24,677 nucleotides of DNA from a bacterium (GTDB lineage Bacteria; Patescibacteriota; Patescibacteriia; Patescibacteriales; Patescibacteriaceae), in contig JAKAFD010000006.1 in NCBI GenBank assembly GCA_021818075.1, positions 1 to 24,677 on the forward strand, in the 5' to 3' direction. Below the pieces are notes generated by a model, which saw nothing but the letters and a program-made list of their open reading frames with translations, had not been told where the DNA came from and did not search any database. Every line of letters starts with the position of its first letter. Within the stretch, counting starts at the first letter, position 1. The position numbers and the translations under genes are program-made. This document shows positions 1 through 5,260 of the stretch, piece by piece.

Positions 1-134
1 CCGAAATGTTCGGTTATGCCACCACCTTGCGCTCCATGAGCCAAGGCCGCGCCAACTATTCTATGGAGTTTTTGCACTACGCTGAGGCTCCGCGCCACAT
101 CGTGGAAGAAATTATCAACAAGACCAAGAAATAA
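1..134 (+). CDS. fusA: Elongation factor G, C-terminal fragment
   Basis: Partial gene; its 5' part lies outside the window. The reading frame starts at base 3 and gives 43 residues ending at a TAA at 132-134. The segment EMFGYATTLRSMSQGRANYS followed by MEFLHYAEAP is the conserved end of EF-G domain V, the domain that contacts the A-site during GTP-driven translocation of tRNA and mRNA. In most bacteria fusA is followed directly by tuf; here a terminator follows within 20 bases and tuf lies about 2.4 kb downstream. Identification rests on the strong domain V match only. Confidence 0.95.
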   Translation, partial: EMFGYATTLRSMSQGRANYSMEFLHYAEAPRHIVEEIINKTKK

Positions 135-144
135 AATTTCAGAT

Positions 145-183
145 AAAAAACCGCCCCGATGGCCATCGGGGCGGTTTTTGTTT
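145..183 (+). terminator. Intrinsic terminator after fusA
   Basis: The arms CCGCCCCGAT and ATCGGGGCGG pair perfectly (10 bp, GGCC loop, 151-174), are preceded by an A-run and followed by TTTTTGTTTTG. It is a strong rho-independent terminator that closes the fusA transcript; the A-run could also let it act weakly on the other strand. Confidence 0.95.
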
Positions 184-195
184 TGTTTGCGGGCG

Positions 196-204
196 TGGTA
201 TAAT
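196..204 (+). promoter_or_regulatory. Extended -10 promoter for the exported Cys-rich gene
   Basis: TGGTATAAT matches an extended -10 box (TGnTATAAT) directly after the fusA terminator. No good -35 hexamer sits 17 bases upstream, as expected for extended -10 promoters. It would drive the gene starting at 353, about 140 bases downstream, through a hairpin-rich leader. Confidence 0.55.
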
Positions 205-206
205 TA

Positions 207-281
207 ACCCAGTTAGATAATTTTAAATTTAATTTAAAATTAAGATTAAAGCCATAAGGCTTAAATCTTATCTAACGGGGT
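207..281 (+). repeat. GTTAAAT-family palindromic element, copy 1
   Basis: Outer arms ACCCAGTTAGATAA (207-220) and TTATCTAACGGGGT (268-281) pair except for one A-G position. A second long pairing is possible inside: 241-253 with 258-270 (12 of 13). This is the most diverged of five copies in the window that share a CCC-n-GTTA / TAAC-n-GGGT arm design. It lies in the predicted leader of the gene at 353. Confidence 0.7.
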
Positions 282-311
282 AAAACTAAGACAATTAACT
301 TGTCCTAAATT

Positions 312-343
312 AAGGCTTGCCCTGAGCGTAGCCGAAGGGCAAA
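312..343. repeat. Short palindromic repeat remnant
   Basis: The arms TTGCCCT and AGGGCAA enclose GAGCGTAGCCGA. From memory, this type of sequence recurs between genes in many uncultivated bacterial genomes. It ends about 10 bases before the ATG at 353. Only one copy is in the window, so repeat status rests on general knowledge. Confidence 0.5.
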
Positions 344-352
344 TGTAAAACT

Positions 353-1090
353 ATGCCAAAATTTTTGAAAAAAAAGAAGCGGTACAACACTAAAGAAAAA
401 ATCGCTATCGTCTCACTCTGTTTAATTATTGCCGGCGCCTGGGCCGCCATCGGCGTCAAGGCGGCGACAACTTGGAGCGCGCCGGATAACGTCAGTACAG
501 TTACGGTAGCTGACAGCAGTGGCGAATTGTATGGCCGGCCGTCCGATGGTAAATGCGGACCAAATAATGCTAAAACGGTTTTTGTTGACAAGTTAGTGCC
601 AGGCGACGACCGTTCTTATAGAGACACGATAGATCTTATTAAGCCATTATGCATCCTGGGTAATTTATCTGATTTAAGTGGCGGCGCAGATACTGAACCA
701 AAAAATAATACCGATGGATGTATGGCGTGGATTTATAAGTGTGGTTCTATTACTTGCCATGTTAGTATTTGCAGCTCTAATCAAAAGGGTAAGGCCACTA
801 TAAACGGCGGCAGCTTTCGTTATTGTGGCGACGGTATATTGGATGCAGACTTAGGGGAAGAATGCGATAATAGCGATGGCAGATCCGCAGATCCACGAGA
901 TTTTGGTCTCCCTGGCCTTTACGAAAACAACAATCCATATTATAGTCATATGTTTGGGCATTCTTGCGCCGATAAAGGTTTTTGCGGCACGGCTATCTGC
1001 ACCGATAAGTGTAAAGTAGATTATTCTGGTTGCACACCGTGCATCCATATCCCTCCTAATGATGGTCAGGGTCCGGATTCACAGCTATAA
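353..1090 (+). CDS. Exported or membrane-anchored cysteine-rich protein
   Basis: A 245-residue protein of unknown function. Residues 1-16 are strongly basic (FLKKKKR) and 17-35 form a hydrophobic segment followed by VKA-A, so it is either a cleaved signal peptide or an N-terminal anchor. The rest is predicted to be outside the cell and contains many cysteines. CGDGILDADLGEECD around residues 158-172 resembles the CGDG-ilD-GEeCDdG motif of DUF4215/Myxococcus cysteine-rich repeats, which are disulfide-stabilised surface modules; only one such motif is visible. The gene stands alone between a promoter near 196 and a terminator at 1108-1143. ATG 353 is chosen because it starts the basic/hydrophobic leader; there is no Shine-Dalgarno. 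It could be a pilin-like or adhesive surface protein, but nothing specific shows that. Confidence 0.75.
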   Translation: MPKFLKKKKRYNTKEKIAIVSLCLIIAGAWAAIGVKAATTWSAPDNVSTVTVADSSGELYGRPSDGKCGPNNAKTVFVDKLVPGDDRSYRDTIDLIKPLCILGNLSDLSGGADTEPKNNTDGCMAWIYKCGSITCHVSICSSNQKGKATINGGSFRYCGDGILDADLGEECDNSDGRSADPRDFGLPGLYENNNPYYSHMFGHSCADKGFCGTAICTDKCKVDYSGCTPCIHIPPNDGQGPDSQL

Positions 1091-1107
1091 AGCGATTTAA
1101 TTTTAAT

Positions 1108-1143
1108 AAAAAAAGAAGTCCTGTTGTCGGGACTTCTTTTTTT
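1108..1143 (+). terminator. Intrinsic terminator after the Cys-rich gene
   Basis: AGAAGTCCTG (1114-1123) and CGGGACTTCT (1128-1137) pair over 10 bp with a TTGT loop, flanked by A7 and T7 runs, so it can end transcription from either side. A homologous hairpin recurs at 1513-1550, which marks it as part of the duplicated unit. Confidence 0.9.
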
Positions 1144-1151
1144 ATCCCATA

Positions 1152-1186
1152 TTGCGTTTTTTTAATGAATTGGCTATAATTATAAT
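1152..1186 (+). promoter_or_regulatory. Promoter of mini-gene A
   Basis: TTGCGT (1152-1157), a 17-base spacer and TATAAT (1175-1180), with a second TATAAT immediately after (1181-1186). The double -10 block is identical in the second unit (1580-1591), which supports function. Confidence 0.8.
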
Positions 1187-1189
1187 AAG

Positions 1190-1234
1190 GTTAATTAAAG
1201 TGCCTTGCTAAGCAACTTAGTCGGCCTAATTAAC
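1190..1234 (+). promoter_or_regulatory. Leader hairpin of mini-gene A
   Basis: GTTAATTA (1190-1197) pairs with TAATTAAC (1227-1234), and an inner CTAAG/CTTAG (1208-1212/1216-1220) extends the fold. It would lie at the extreme 5' end of the transcript. The second unit keeps the outer pairing with a U-G change but a different inner helix, which suggests the structure rather than the sequence is kept. Confidence 0.6.
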
Positions 1235-1270
1235 GGGAAAATATTATTCCATATTGTTGCGGAGGGTTAC

Positions 1271-1411
1271 ATGCTAAGTATTAAAAACCGCGGCTCTACT
1301 ACTAATAAGATCAGTAGTTTGAGCAAAGAAGTATCAACAATGTCGTTCGTGTCTGAAAATCATCTAAGAGCAGATAGAAGATTTTGGACCAGTCAATTAA
1401 CTATTGTTTAA
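1271..1411 (+). CDS. Small protein A, MLSIKNRGST family
   Basis: A 46-residue ORF, unrecognised. The start is fixed by GGAGGG four bases upstream of the ATG and by the paralogue at 1675, which shares the first ten residues MLSIKNRGST. Within those ten codons the two genes differ at three positions and all three are synonymous (CTA/TTA, AGT/AGC, TCT/TCA), good evidence that the peptide is translated and selected. Downstream the sequences diverge, though AGTATCAACA (1330-1339) and a later AAGAGCA recur in the other copy. The product is hydrophilic and basic with no membrane segment. It has its own promoter and terminator, so it is not a leader peptide of a larger gene. Function unknown. Confidence 0.75.
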   Translation: MLSIKNRGSTTNKISSLSKEVSTMSFVSENHLRADRRFWTSQLTIV

Positions 1412-1428
1412 CCAGGTGTATTTCAGCT

Positions 1429-1460
1429 AGCCACCCTGAAACAGGTGGCTATTTTATTTT
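1429..1460 (+). terminator. Terminator of mini-gene A
   Basis: AGCCAC (1429-1434) pairs with GTGGCT (1445-1450); an inner CTG/CAG extends it with one bulged C, and ATTTTATTTT follows. The counterpart after mini-gene B keeps the GCCAC-CTGAAA-GTGGC layout with a compensating change in the stem. Confidence 0.75.
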
Positions 1461-1512
1461 AACCAATTTAGTGAGATTAAACAGAAATTTTATTACAAGC
1501 CATTTAGGATAT

Positions 1513-1550
1513 AAAAAAAGAAGTCCTGATGTCGGGGCTTCTTCTTGTTT
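1513..1550 (+). terminator. Duplicated terminator upstream of mini-gene B
   Basis: AGAAGTCCTG (1519-1528) pairs with CGGGGCTTCT (1533-1542) around an ATGT loop, using G-U pairs, with an A-run before and TCTTGTTT after. It is the homologue of the hairpin at 1108-1143; the stem changes keep the pairing. Confidence 0.75.
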
Positions 1551-1557
1551 ATTAATA

Positions 1558-1591
1558 TTGTGTTTTTTAGTTATTTTGCTATAATTATAAT
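1558..1591 (+). promoter_or_regulatory. Promoter of mini-gene B
   Basis: TTGTGT (1558-1563), a 16-base spacer and TATAAT (1580-1585), preceded by TGC so it is also an extended -10. A second TATAAT follows at 1586-1591, as in unit A. Confidence 0.8.
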
Positions 1592-1594
1592 AAG

Positions 1595-1639
1595 GTTAAT
1601 TAAAGCGCGCGGCTAATTAATTTAGCCCGCCTGATTAAC
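1595..1639 (+). promoter_or_regulatory. Leader hairpin of mini-gene B
   Basis: GTTAATT (1595-1601) pairs with GATTAAC (1633-1639, one U-G pair); an inner GCGGCT/AGCCCGC helix with one bulge extends it. It is followed by ACGGGGAAATATT, also present in unit A and similar to the right arm of the GTTAAAT repeat family. Confidence 0.55.
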
Positions 1640-1674
1640 GGGGAAATATTGTTCCACTCTTGATAGGAGTTTAC

Positions 1675-1797
1675 ATGTTAAGCATTAAAAACCGCGGCTC
1701 AACTTCAACAGCAACAATGAAGAAACAGCCAGCAAAAAGTATCAACATTTCGGAATCTCCACCTTGCTCATTTACAAGAGCAAACGAGAAGACGTAA
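1675..1797 (+). CDS. Small protein B, MLSIKNRGST family
   Basis: A 40-residue ORF, paralogue of the ORF at 1271; it is not recognisable as a known family. TAGGAG five to six bases before the ATG is a clear Shine-Dalgarno, unusual in this window. The first ten residues are identical to protein A; the rest is rich in Lys, Ser, Thr and Pro and ends RANEKT, where protein A has RADRRF. The shared AGTATCAACA segment (1738-1747) is read in a different frame from copy A, so one copy has had a compensated shift in its middle. It is flanked by its own promoter and a strong terminator. No membrane segment or known motif is visible. Confidence 0.75.
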   Translation: MLSIKNRGSTSTATMKKQPAKSINISESPPCSFTRANEKT

Positions 1798-1824
1798 CAG
1801 GTCAAAGAAAGCAGAATTGAAAAA

Positions 1825-1854
1825 CGCCACTCTGAAAGGGAGTGGCATTTTTTT
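1825..1854 (+). terminator. Terminator of mini-gene B
   Basis: GCCACTC (1826-1832) pairs with GAGTGGC (1840-1846), followed by A and T7. It is a strong intrinsic terminator, 28 bases after the stop codon. Confidence 0.9.
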
Positions 1855-1875
1855 ACTAAAATTAAACAAAAAATA

Positions 1876-1909
1876 TTGTTGCGGGTTATATGTTATGTGT
1901 TGCGTGATT
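1876..1909 (-). repeat. 34-bp dispersed repeat, inverted copy
   Basis: Read on the minus strand this is AATCACGCAAC, 11 variable bases, then AACCCGCAACAA. The same 11- and 12-base ends with the same spacing occur on the plus strand at 14999-15032, right after secY. Simple CGCAAC-rich composition may contribute. Confidence 0.55.
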
Positions 1910-1913
1910 CGGC

Positions 1914-1942
1914 TTGACTATTCTGGGAAAAAGCCTTAAACT
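1914..1942 (+). promoter_or_regulatory. Promoter for the Phd-like gene and perhaps tuf
   Basis: TTGACT (1914-1919), a 17-base spacer and TAAACT (1937-1942). The -35 is near consensus and the -10 matches four of six bases. It lies 55 bases before the ATG at 1997. Confidence 0.5.
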
Positions 1943-1996
1943 GGATATATAAAAATTTGTTTATAAAACAGATTTATTTTTTAGTCTTTTTTGACT

Positions 1997-2503
1997 ATGG
2001 AATCCGCCTTGGAAAAAATCTTAAATTTGGCTAAGAAAACAGGGGATAATGTTATTGTTTTTAACCCTGCCAAGCCAAGAGATTCTTATGTAATCTTAGC
2101 CTTAAATTCCTATGAAAGGCTGGTCAACGAAGGCTTTTCCGGCGGTTTCTTGACAGAAAACGACCTTGATGATAAAATAAACCCCGAAATTACAAGCTGG
2201 GCAGGAGACGATTCCTGGGACGATGAAGACCAGGATTTTTTACCGGAAGATATTTTAGGGCCAAGCGCCGAACCATTGCCCTTTACTGAAGCTGCTGAAG
2301 AAGGCGATGAAGCGGAAAAGACTTGGGAAGAAGAAGTTAATTATCTGTATCCGACCGAAGAAGAATTTTCCAGCCTGGCCCAAGAAGAGTCCCAGCAGTC
2401 CGGCGCCGGTGATTTTAATTCCATCTCCGATATTCTGGAAAGCAAGCGCGATAAGAAGAATAATTGGAGCATACCGGCCGAGAGGCAAATTTTAGAAGAT
2501 TAA
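1997..2503 (+). CDS. Acidic protein with Phd/YefM-like N-terminus
   Basis: A 168-residue hypothetical protein. Residues 1-45 (MESALEKILNLAKKTGDNVI, then SYVILALNSYERLV) have the layout of the Phd/YefM antitoxin N-terminal domain: a helix, a KTGD turn, a strand with a bulky VIVF, and a final 'Y-x-x-L' helix. Residues 50-135 are very acidic with repeated Glu/Asp runs, and the tail is mixed. No toxin gene follows; tuf begins 78 bases later. ATG 1997 is preferred over the in-frame TTG at 1991 because the helix starts there and neither has a Shine-Dalgarno. It may be an orphan DNA-binding regulator of the tuf region or a protein that only shares the fold; the match is by pattern and remains tentative. 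Confidence 0.7.
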   Translation: MESALEKILNLAKKTGDNVIVFNPAKPRDSYVILALNSYERLVNEGFSGGFLTENDLDDKINPEITSWAGDDSWDDEDQDFLPEDILGPSAEPLPFTEAAEEGDEAEKTWEEEVNYLYPTEEEFSSLAQEESQQSGAGDFNSISDILESKRDKKNNWSIPAERQILED

Positions 2504-2528
2504 TTTAAAAAATAATAATTTAATTCAA

Positions 2529-2569
2529 TAACGGTTGGCCAAAAACTTTAGATCAGCTAAAGGCCGTTA
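2529..2569 (+). promoter_or_regulatory. Leader hairpin upstream of tuf
   Basis: CTTTAG (2546-2551) pairs with CTAAAG (2557-2562), nested inside TAACGG (2529-2534) with CCGTTA (2564-2569). It ends 12 bases before the tuf ATG, so it may influence tuf translation. No T-run follows, so it is not a terminator. Confidence 0.45.
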
Positions 2570-2581
2570 AACCAAATTAAT

Positions 2582-3769
2582 ATGGCAGATAAATTTGAAC
2601 GCACAAAACCCCATGTCAACGTCGGTACTATCGGCCACGTTGACCATGGCAAAACGACTTTGACTGCCGCTATTTTAACCGTTTTGGGTAAAAAGGGTTT
2701 TAAAGCGAGCCAGAAAAGCGTTGACCAGATTGACTCCGCTCCGGAGGAAAAAGCGCGCGGTATTACTATTGCCACCGCTCATGTGGAGTACGAGTCGGAA
2801 ACTCGGCACTATGCTCACGTGGACTGCCCGGGTCACGCCGATTATGTTAAAAACATGATTACCGGCGCGGCGCAGATGGATGGCGCGATTTTAGTCGTGT
2901 CCGCCACTGACGGCCCGATGCCGCAGACTCGCGAGCACATTTTGCTGGCCCGTCAGGTCGGCGTGCCTTACATTGTCGTCTTTTTGAACAAATGCGACAT
3001 GGTTGAGGACAAAGAACTGATTGACTTGGTGGAAGAAGAGATTCGCGACTTATTGAAGAAATATGAATTCCCGGGCGATACCACCCCGATTATTCGCGGC
3101 AGCGCTTTGAAAGCCTTGGAAGCGCCGGAAGGCGAATGGGGCAAAAAGATTGAAGATTTGGTGGCCGCTTTGGATTCCTTTATTCCGGAACCGGTGCGCG
3201 AAACCGATAAGCCTTTCTTAATGCCGGTGGAAGATATCTTTTCCATTGAAGGCCGCGGCACTGTCGTGACCGGCAGAATTGAAAAAGGTATCATCAAGGT
3301 TAACGACGAAGTGGAAATTGTCGGTTTGCACGATACCAAGAAAACCGTGGTTACCGGCGTGGAAATGTTTAATAAGAGCTTGGACCAAGGTCAGGCTGGC
3401 GATAATGCCGGTTTACTTTTGCGCGGTACCAAGAAAGACGAAGTGGAACGCGGCCAGGTTTTAGCCAAACCGGGTTCCATCACCCCGCATACTGAATTTG
3501 AAGGCGAAGTTTATATTTTGACCAAAGATGAAGGCGGTCGCCATAAACCCTTCTTTAAGGGTTATAAACCGCAGTTCTATATCCGCACCACCGACGTGAC
3601 CGGCGAAGTTGATTTGCCGGAGGGTACGGAAATGGTTATGCCGGGCGACACCGTCAACTTGAAAATCAAATTGATCGCTCCGATTGCCTTGCAGGAGAAA
3701 CAGCGTTTTGCTATCCGCGAAGGCGGCCGCACAGTCGGCGCCGGCGTGGTGACTAAGATTATCAAATAA
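2582..3769 (+). CDS. tuf: Translation elongation factor Tu
   Basis: A 395-residue GTPase that brings aminoacyl-tRNA to the ribosome A-site. G1 is GHVDHGKT (residues 18-25), switch II is DCPGH (81-85), and the NKCD base-recognition motif is at 136-139. RGITI marks the switch I threonine region. Domains 2 and 3 follow, ending in GGRTVGAGVV near the C-terminus as in other EF-Tu proteins. Length matches the family. There is no Shine-Dalgarno before the ATG (AAATTAATATG). It is separated from fusA by an accessory insertion and lies 111 bases before rpsJ, with two hairpins between. Only one tuf is seen in the window. Confidence 0.99.
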   Translation: MADKFERTKPHVNVGTIGHVDHGKTTLTAAILTVLGKKGFKASQKSVDQIDSAPEEKARGITIATAHVEYESETRHYAHVDCPGHADYVKNMITGAAQMDGAILVVSATDGPMPQTREHILLARQVGVPYIVVFLNKCDMVEDKELIDLVEEEIRDLLKKYEFPGDTTPIIRGSALKALEAPEGEWGKKIEDLVAALDSFIPEPVRETDKPFLMPVEDIFSIEGRGTVVTGRIEKGIIKVNDEVEIVGLHDTKKTVVTGVEMFNKSLDQGQAGDNAGLLLRGTKKDEVERGQVLAKPGSITPHTEFEGEVYILTKDEGGRHKPFFKGYKPQFYIRTTDVTGEVDLPEGTEMVMPGDTVNLKIKLIAPIALQEKQRFAIREGGRTVGAGVVTKIIK

Positions 3770-3777
3770 GCATTTTG

Positions 3778-3829
3778 TCCCGCTCTCCACGAGGGCGGGA
3801 TTATAATGTTTGTTTGTCTGACAAACATT
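3778..3829 (+). promoter_or_regulatory. Two hairpins between tuf and rpsJ
   Basis: TCCCGCTCT (3778-3786) pairs with AGGGCGGGA (3792-3800) with one G-U, and AATGTTTGT (3805-3813) pairs perfectly with ACAAACATT (3821-3829). Neither has a clean T-run, so they may be weak terminators, mRNA-processing or stability elements rather than a full stop to transcription. Confidence 0.5.
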
Positions 3830-3880
3830 TAAGCAAAATTAAGTCGAGCTGCTCAAGCGGCAACTTATTTAAAAAATTAG

Positions 3881-4225
3881 ATGGCTGAAACTAAAGACAA
3901 AAAGACTGGCAAAGAAGAGGTGGGCCAGAGAATTAGAATCAAGATTCGGTCTTTTGATCATAAGATCATTGACCAGTCGACTAAAACCATCGTTGACACC
4001 GTCAAACGAACCGGCGCCAAATTTCACGGCCCGATTCCGTTGCCGACGGAAAAGAAGAAGTATACCGTCAACGCGTCGACTTTTGTCCACAAAAATTCTC
4101 GCGACCAGTACGAAATGCGCACTCATAAGCGCTTGCTGGATATTATTGACCCGACGTCTCAAACTGTGGAGGCGTTGAGTAATTTAAATTTGCCGGCCGG
4201 CGTGGATGTGGAAATTAAAATGTAA
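3881..4225 (+). CDS. rpsJ: 30S ribosomal protein S10
   Basis: A 114-residue protein of the 30S head, also the NusE transcription antitermination factor in other bacteria. The core starts at IRIKIRSFDHKIIDQSTKTI (residues 18-37) and shows the typical GPIPLPTEKKKYTV loop and HKRLLDI helix. A short charged N-terminal addition of about ten residues makes it slightly longer than the usual 102-105. The ATG follows AAAAAATTAG with no Shine-Dalgarno. In the usual S10 operon rplC follows immediately, but here a structured 275-base gap with a terminator intervenes. Confidence 0.98.
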   Translation: MAETKDKKTGKEEVGQRIRIKIRSFDHKIIDQSTKTIVDTVKRTGAKFHGPIPLPTEKKKYTVNASTFVHKNSRDQYEMRTHKRLLDIIDPTSQTVEALSNLNLPAGVDVEIKM

Positions 4226-4278
4226 CCCCAGTTAAATTTCTGGCCTTAAGGCCAGAACCCATTGGGATTTAACAGGGT
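4226..4278 (+). repeat. GTTAAAT-family palindromic element, copy 2
   Basis: Arms CCCAGTTAAAT (ending at 4237) and ATTTAACAGGGT (4267-4278) pair except at one A-A position, and enclose a perfect 8-bp hairpin, TTCTGGCC-TTAA-GGCCAGAA (4238-4257). It starts at the base after the rpsJ stop codon. Confidence 0.8.
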
Positions 4279-4289
4279 AAATTAACGTT

Positions 4290-4439
4290 AACTTAAGCGT
4301 CTTCCGTCAATTGGCGGATAAGCGCTTAAGCAGCCGTTGATTTAAGAGGAGACAATAAATTTAGCAAAACAATCAAACAACTGTTATTAAGCCCCAAACC
4401 GGGATAAGTTGTTGATACGCTGGTTTATTGTTAAACCAG
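4290..4439 (+). promoter_or_regulatory. Structured leader of rplC with possible antiterminator
   Basis: Three helices precede rplC. The first is CTTAAGCGT/GCGCTTAAG (about 4292-4330, nine pairs with one U-G) with an inner TCCGTC-AATT-GGCGGA hairpin. The second is a bulged ACAACT..AGTTGT helix around 4375-4412. The third is the terminator at 4420-4439. ACAATAAA at 4352-4359 is complementary to TTTATTGT at 4424-4431, i.e. to the 5' stem and loop of the terminator, so an alternative antiterminator pairing is possible. The layout suggests attenuation of rplC and downstream genes; the ligand or protein that would switch it is unknown. Confidence 0.5.
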
Positions 4440-4453
4440 TTTTTTGTTTTTTT
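4420..4453 (+). terminator. Intrinsic terminator between rpsJ and rplC
   Basis: CTGGTTTA (4420-4427) and TAAACCAG (4432-4439) form a perfect 8-bp stem with a TTGT loop, followed by T6-G-T7. It is unexpected inside an S10 operon and either ends the tuf-rpsJ transcript or works as an attenuator for rplC. Confidence 0.85.
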
Positions 4454-4456
4454 AAC

Positions 4457-4487
4457 CCCTCTCTAACCCCCCTTCGTAAGGAGAGAG
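4457..4487. repeat. Palindromic repeat before rplC
   Basis: CTCTCT pairs with AGAGAG, and inside CCTT pairs with AAGG. Similar CCCTCTCTAACCCC..GGAGAG sequences are, from memory, common dispersed repeats in uncultivated bacteria; a related inverted sequence precedes alr (22233-22275). It holds an AAGGAG that is too far from the rplC ATG to act as its Shine-Dalgarno; AAGGA at 4493-4497 is closer. Confidence 0.5.
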
Positions 4488-4500
4488 AAAATAAGGAATT

Positions 4501-5259
4501 ATGAAATTCATTTTAGGTAAAAAAATTGCCATGACTCAAATGTGGGTCGGTGAAGATAAGTTGGCCGTGACCAAAGTACAGGCTGGGCCGGCTTTTGTGC
4601 TGCAATTAAAAAATCAGGACAATGACGGTTACAGCGCCGTGCAACTGGGCTTTGGCGATAAAAAAGCCAAAAATTTATCCAAGTCGGTCTTAGGTCACTT
4701 GAAAAATTTGGGCAATTTCCGTTGGCTGAAAGAATTTCGCGTGCCGGCCGCTGATTTAGACGGCTTAAAAGTTGGCGATACCATTAAAGCGGATACCTTT
4801 GCGGTTGGTGACAAAGTTACGGTTACCGGCTGGAGCAAGGGTCGCGGTTTTAGCGGTGTGGTTAAGCGCCATGGCTTTCACGGCCAGGACGCCACGCACG
4901 GCAATAAAGACCAGCTCAGGATGCCCGGTTCCATCGGTTCCGGCGGCGTGCAACGCGTGTTCAAGGGCATTCGCATGGCCGGACATATGGGCGATGCGCA
5001 AGTGTCAGCGCACAACATCGCAGTGGCGCAGGTGGATGAAGCCGATAATATTATTTATTTAGTCGGCAGCGTACCCGGTGCTCGCGGCAGTTTGGTGTTA
5101 TTGAAAGCCGAGGGCGAATTAAAAGTAGCCAAACAAGAGCCGGCAGCCGACAGCGAAATAGTAGCAGGAGTTAAGGAAAACGAGACCGAAGAAGCTGTTG
5201 CTCAAGAGAAACCGGAAGAAGTCATGGCTGACAGCTCCGAATTAACAGCTAATAGCTAA
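4501..5259 (+). CDS. rplC: 50S ribosomal protein L3 with acidic C-terminal tail
   Basis: A 252-residue L3, one of the early 23S rRNA assembly proteins whose central loop reaches towards the peptidyl transferase centre. MKFILGKKIAMTQMW is the normal N-terminus, and RGFSGVVKRHGFHGQDATHG followed by MPGSIG is the L3 signature. The family core ends near residue 210 (GSLVLLKAEG); the last ~40 residues are a Glu/Ala-rich, acidic tail not present in typical L3. ATG 4501 has AAGGA three bases upstream, one of the few possible Shine-Dalgarno sites among the ribosomal genes here. rplD follows after one base, so the two are probably translationally coupled. Confidence 0.98.
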   Translation: MKFILGKKIAMTQMWVGEDKLAVTKVQAGPAFVLQLKNQDNDGYSAVQLGFGDKKAKNLSKSVLGHLKNLGNFRWLKEFRVPAADLDGLKVGDTIKADTFAVGDKVTVTGWSKGRGFSGVVKRHGFHGQDATHGNKDQLRMPGSIGSGGVQRVFKGIRMAGHMGDAQVSAHNIAVAQVDEADNIIYLVGSVPGARGSLVLLKAEGELKVAKQEPAADSEIVAGVKENETEEAVAQEKPEEVMADSSELTANS

Positions 5260-5260
5260 T

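Larger units (their letters stand above)
1108..1460 (+). repeat. Mini-gene unit, first tandem copy
   Basis: First copy of a module repeated with a period of about 405 bases. Shared parts in order: AAGAAGTCCTG hairpin terminator, -35/-10 promoter with TATAATTATAATAAGGTTAA, a leader hairpin, the box TTAACGGGAAAATATT, a Shine-Dalgarno, an ORF starting MLSIKNRGST, and a hairpin with GCCAC/GTGGC arms and a T-rich tail. Spacing from promoter to ATG is conserved to within one base between copies. Confidence 0.85.
1513..1854 (+). repeat. Mini-gene unit, second tandem copy
   Basis: Second copy of the module described at 1108-1460, with the same order of terminator, promoter, folded leader, TTAACGGGGAAATATT box, Shine-Dalgarno, MLSIKNRGST ORF and terminal hairpin. 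The copies have diverged in the leader and in the 3' half of the ORF, so the duplication is not recent. Confidence 0.85.

Noticed and set aside
310..591. 93-residue minus-strand ORF
   Set aside because: It overlaps the start of the exported Cys-rich gene, and its end reads through a palindromic repeat.
3802..3807. TATAAT before rpsJ as a promoter
   Set aside because: It lies within a hairpin region, with no -35 (CCCGCT at that place) and no TG extension.
3461..3828. Minus-strand ORFs over the end of tuf and the tuf-rpsJ gap
   Set aside because: They are antisense to a highly conserved gene, with no promoter or ribosome-binding site.
4290..4330. tRNA-like cloverleaf in the rpsJ-rplC gap
   Set aside because: The helices are nested in one long hairpin and there is no T-loop or anticodon-arm consensus.
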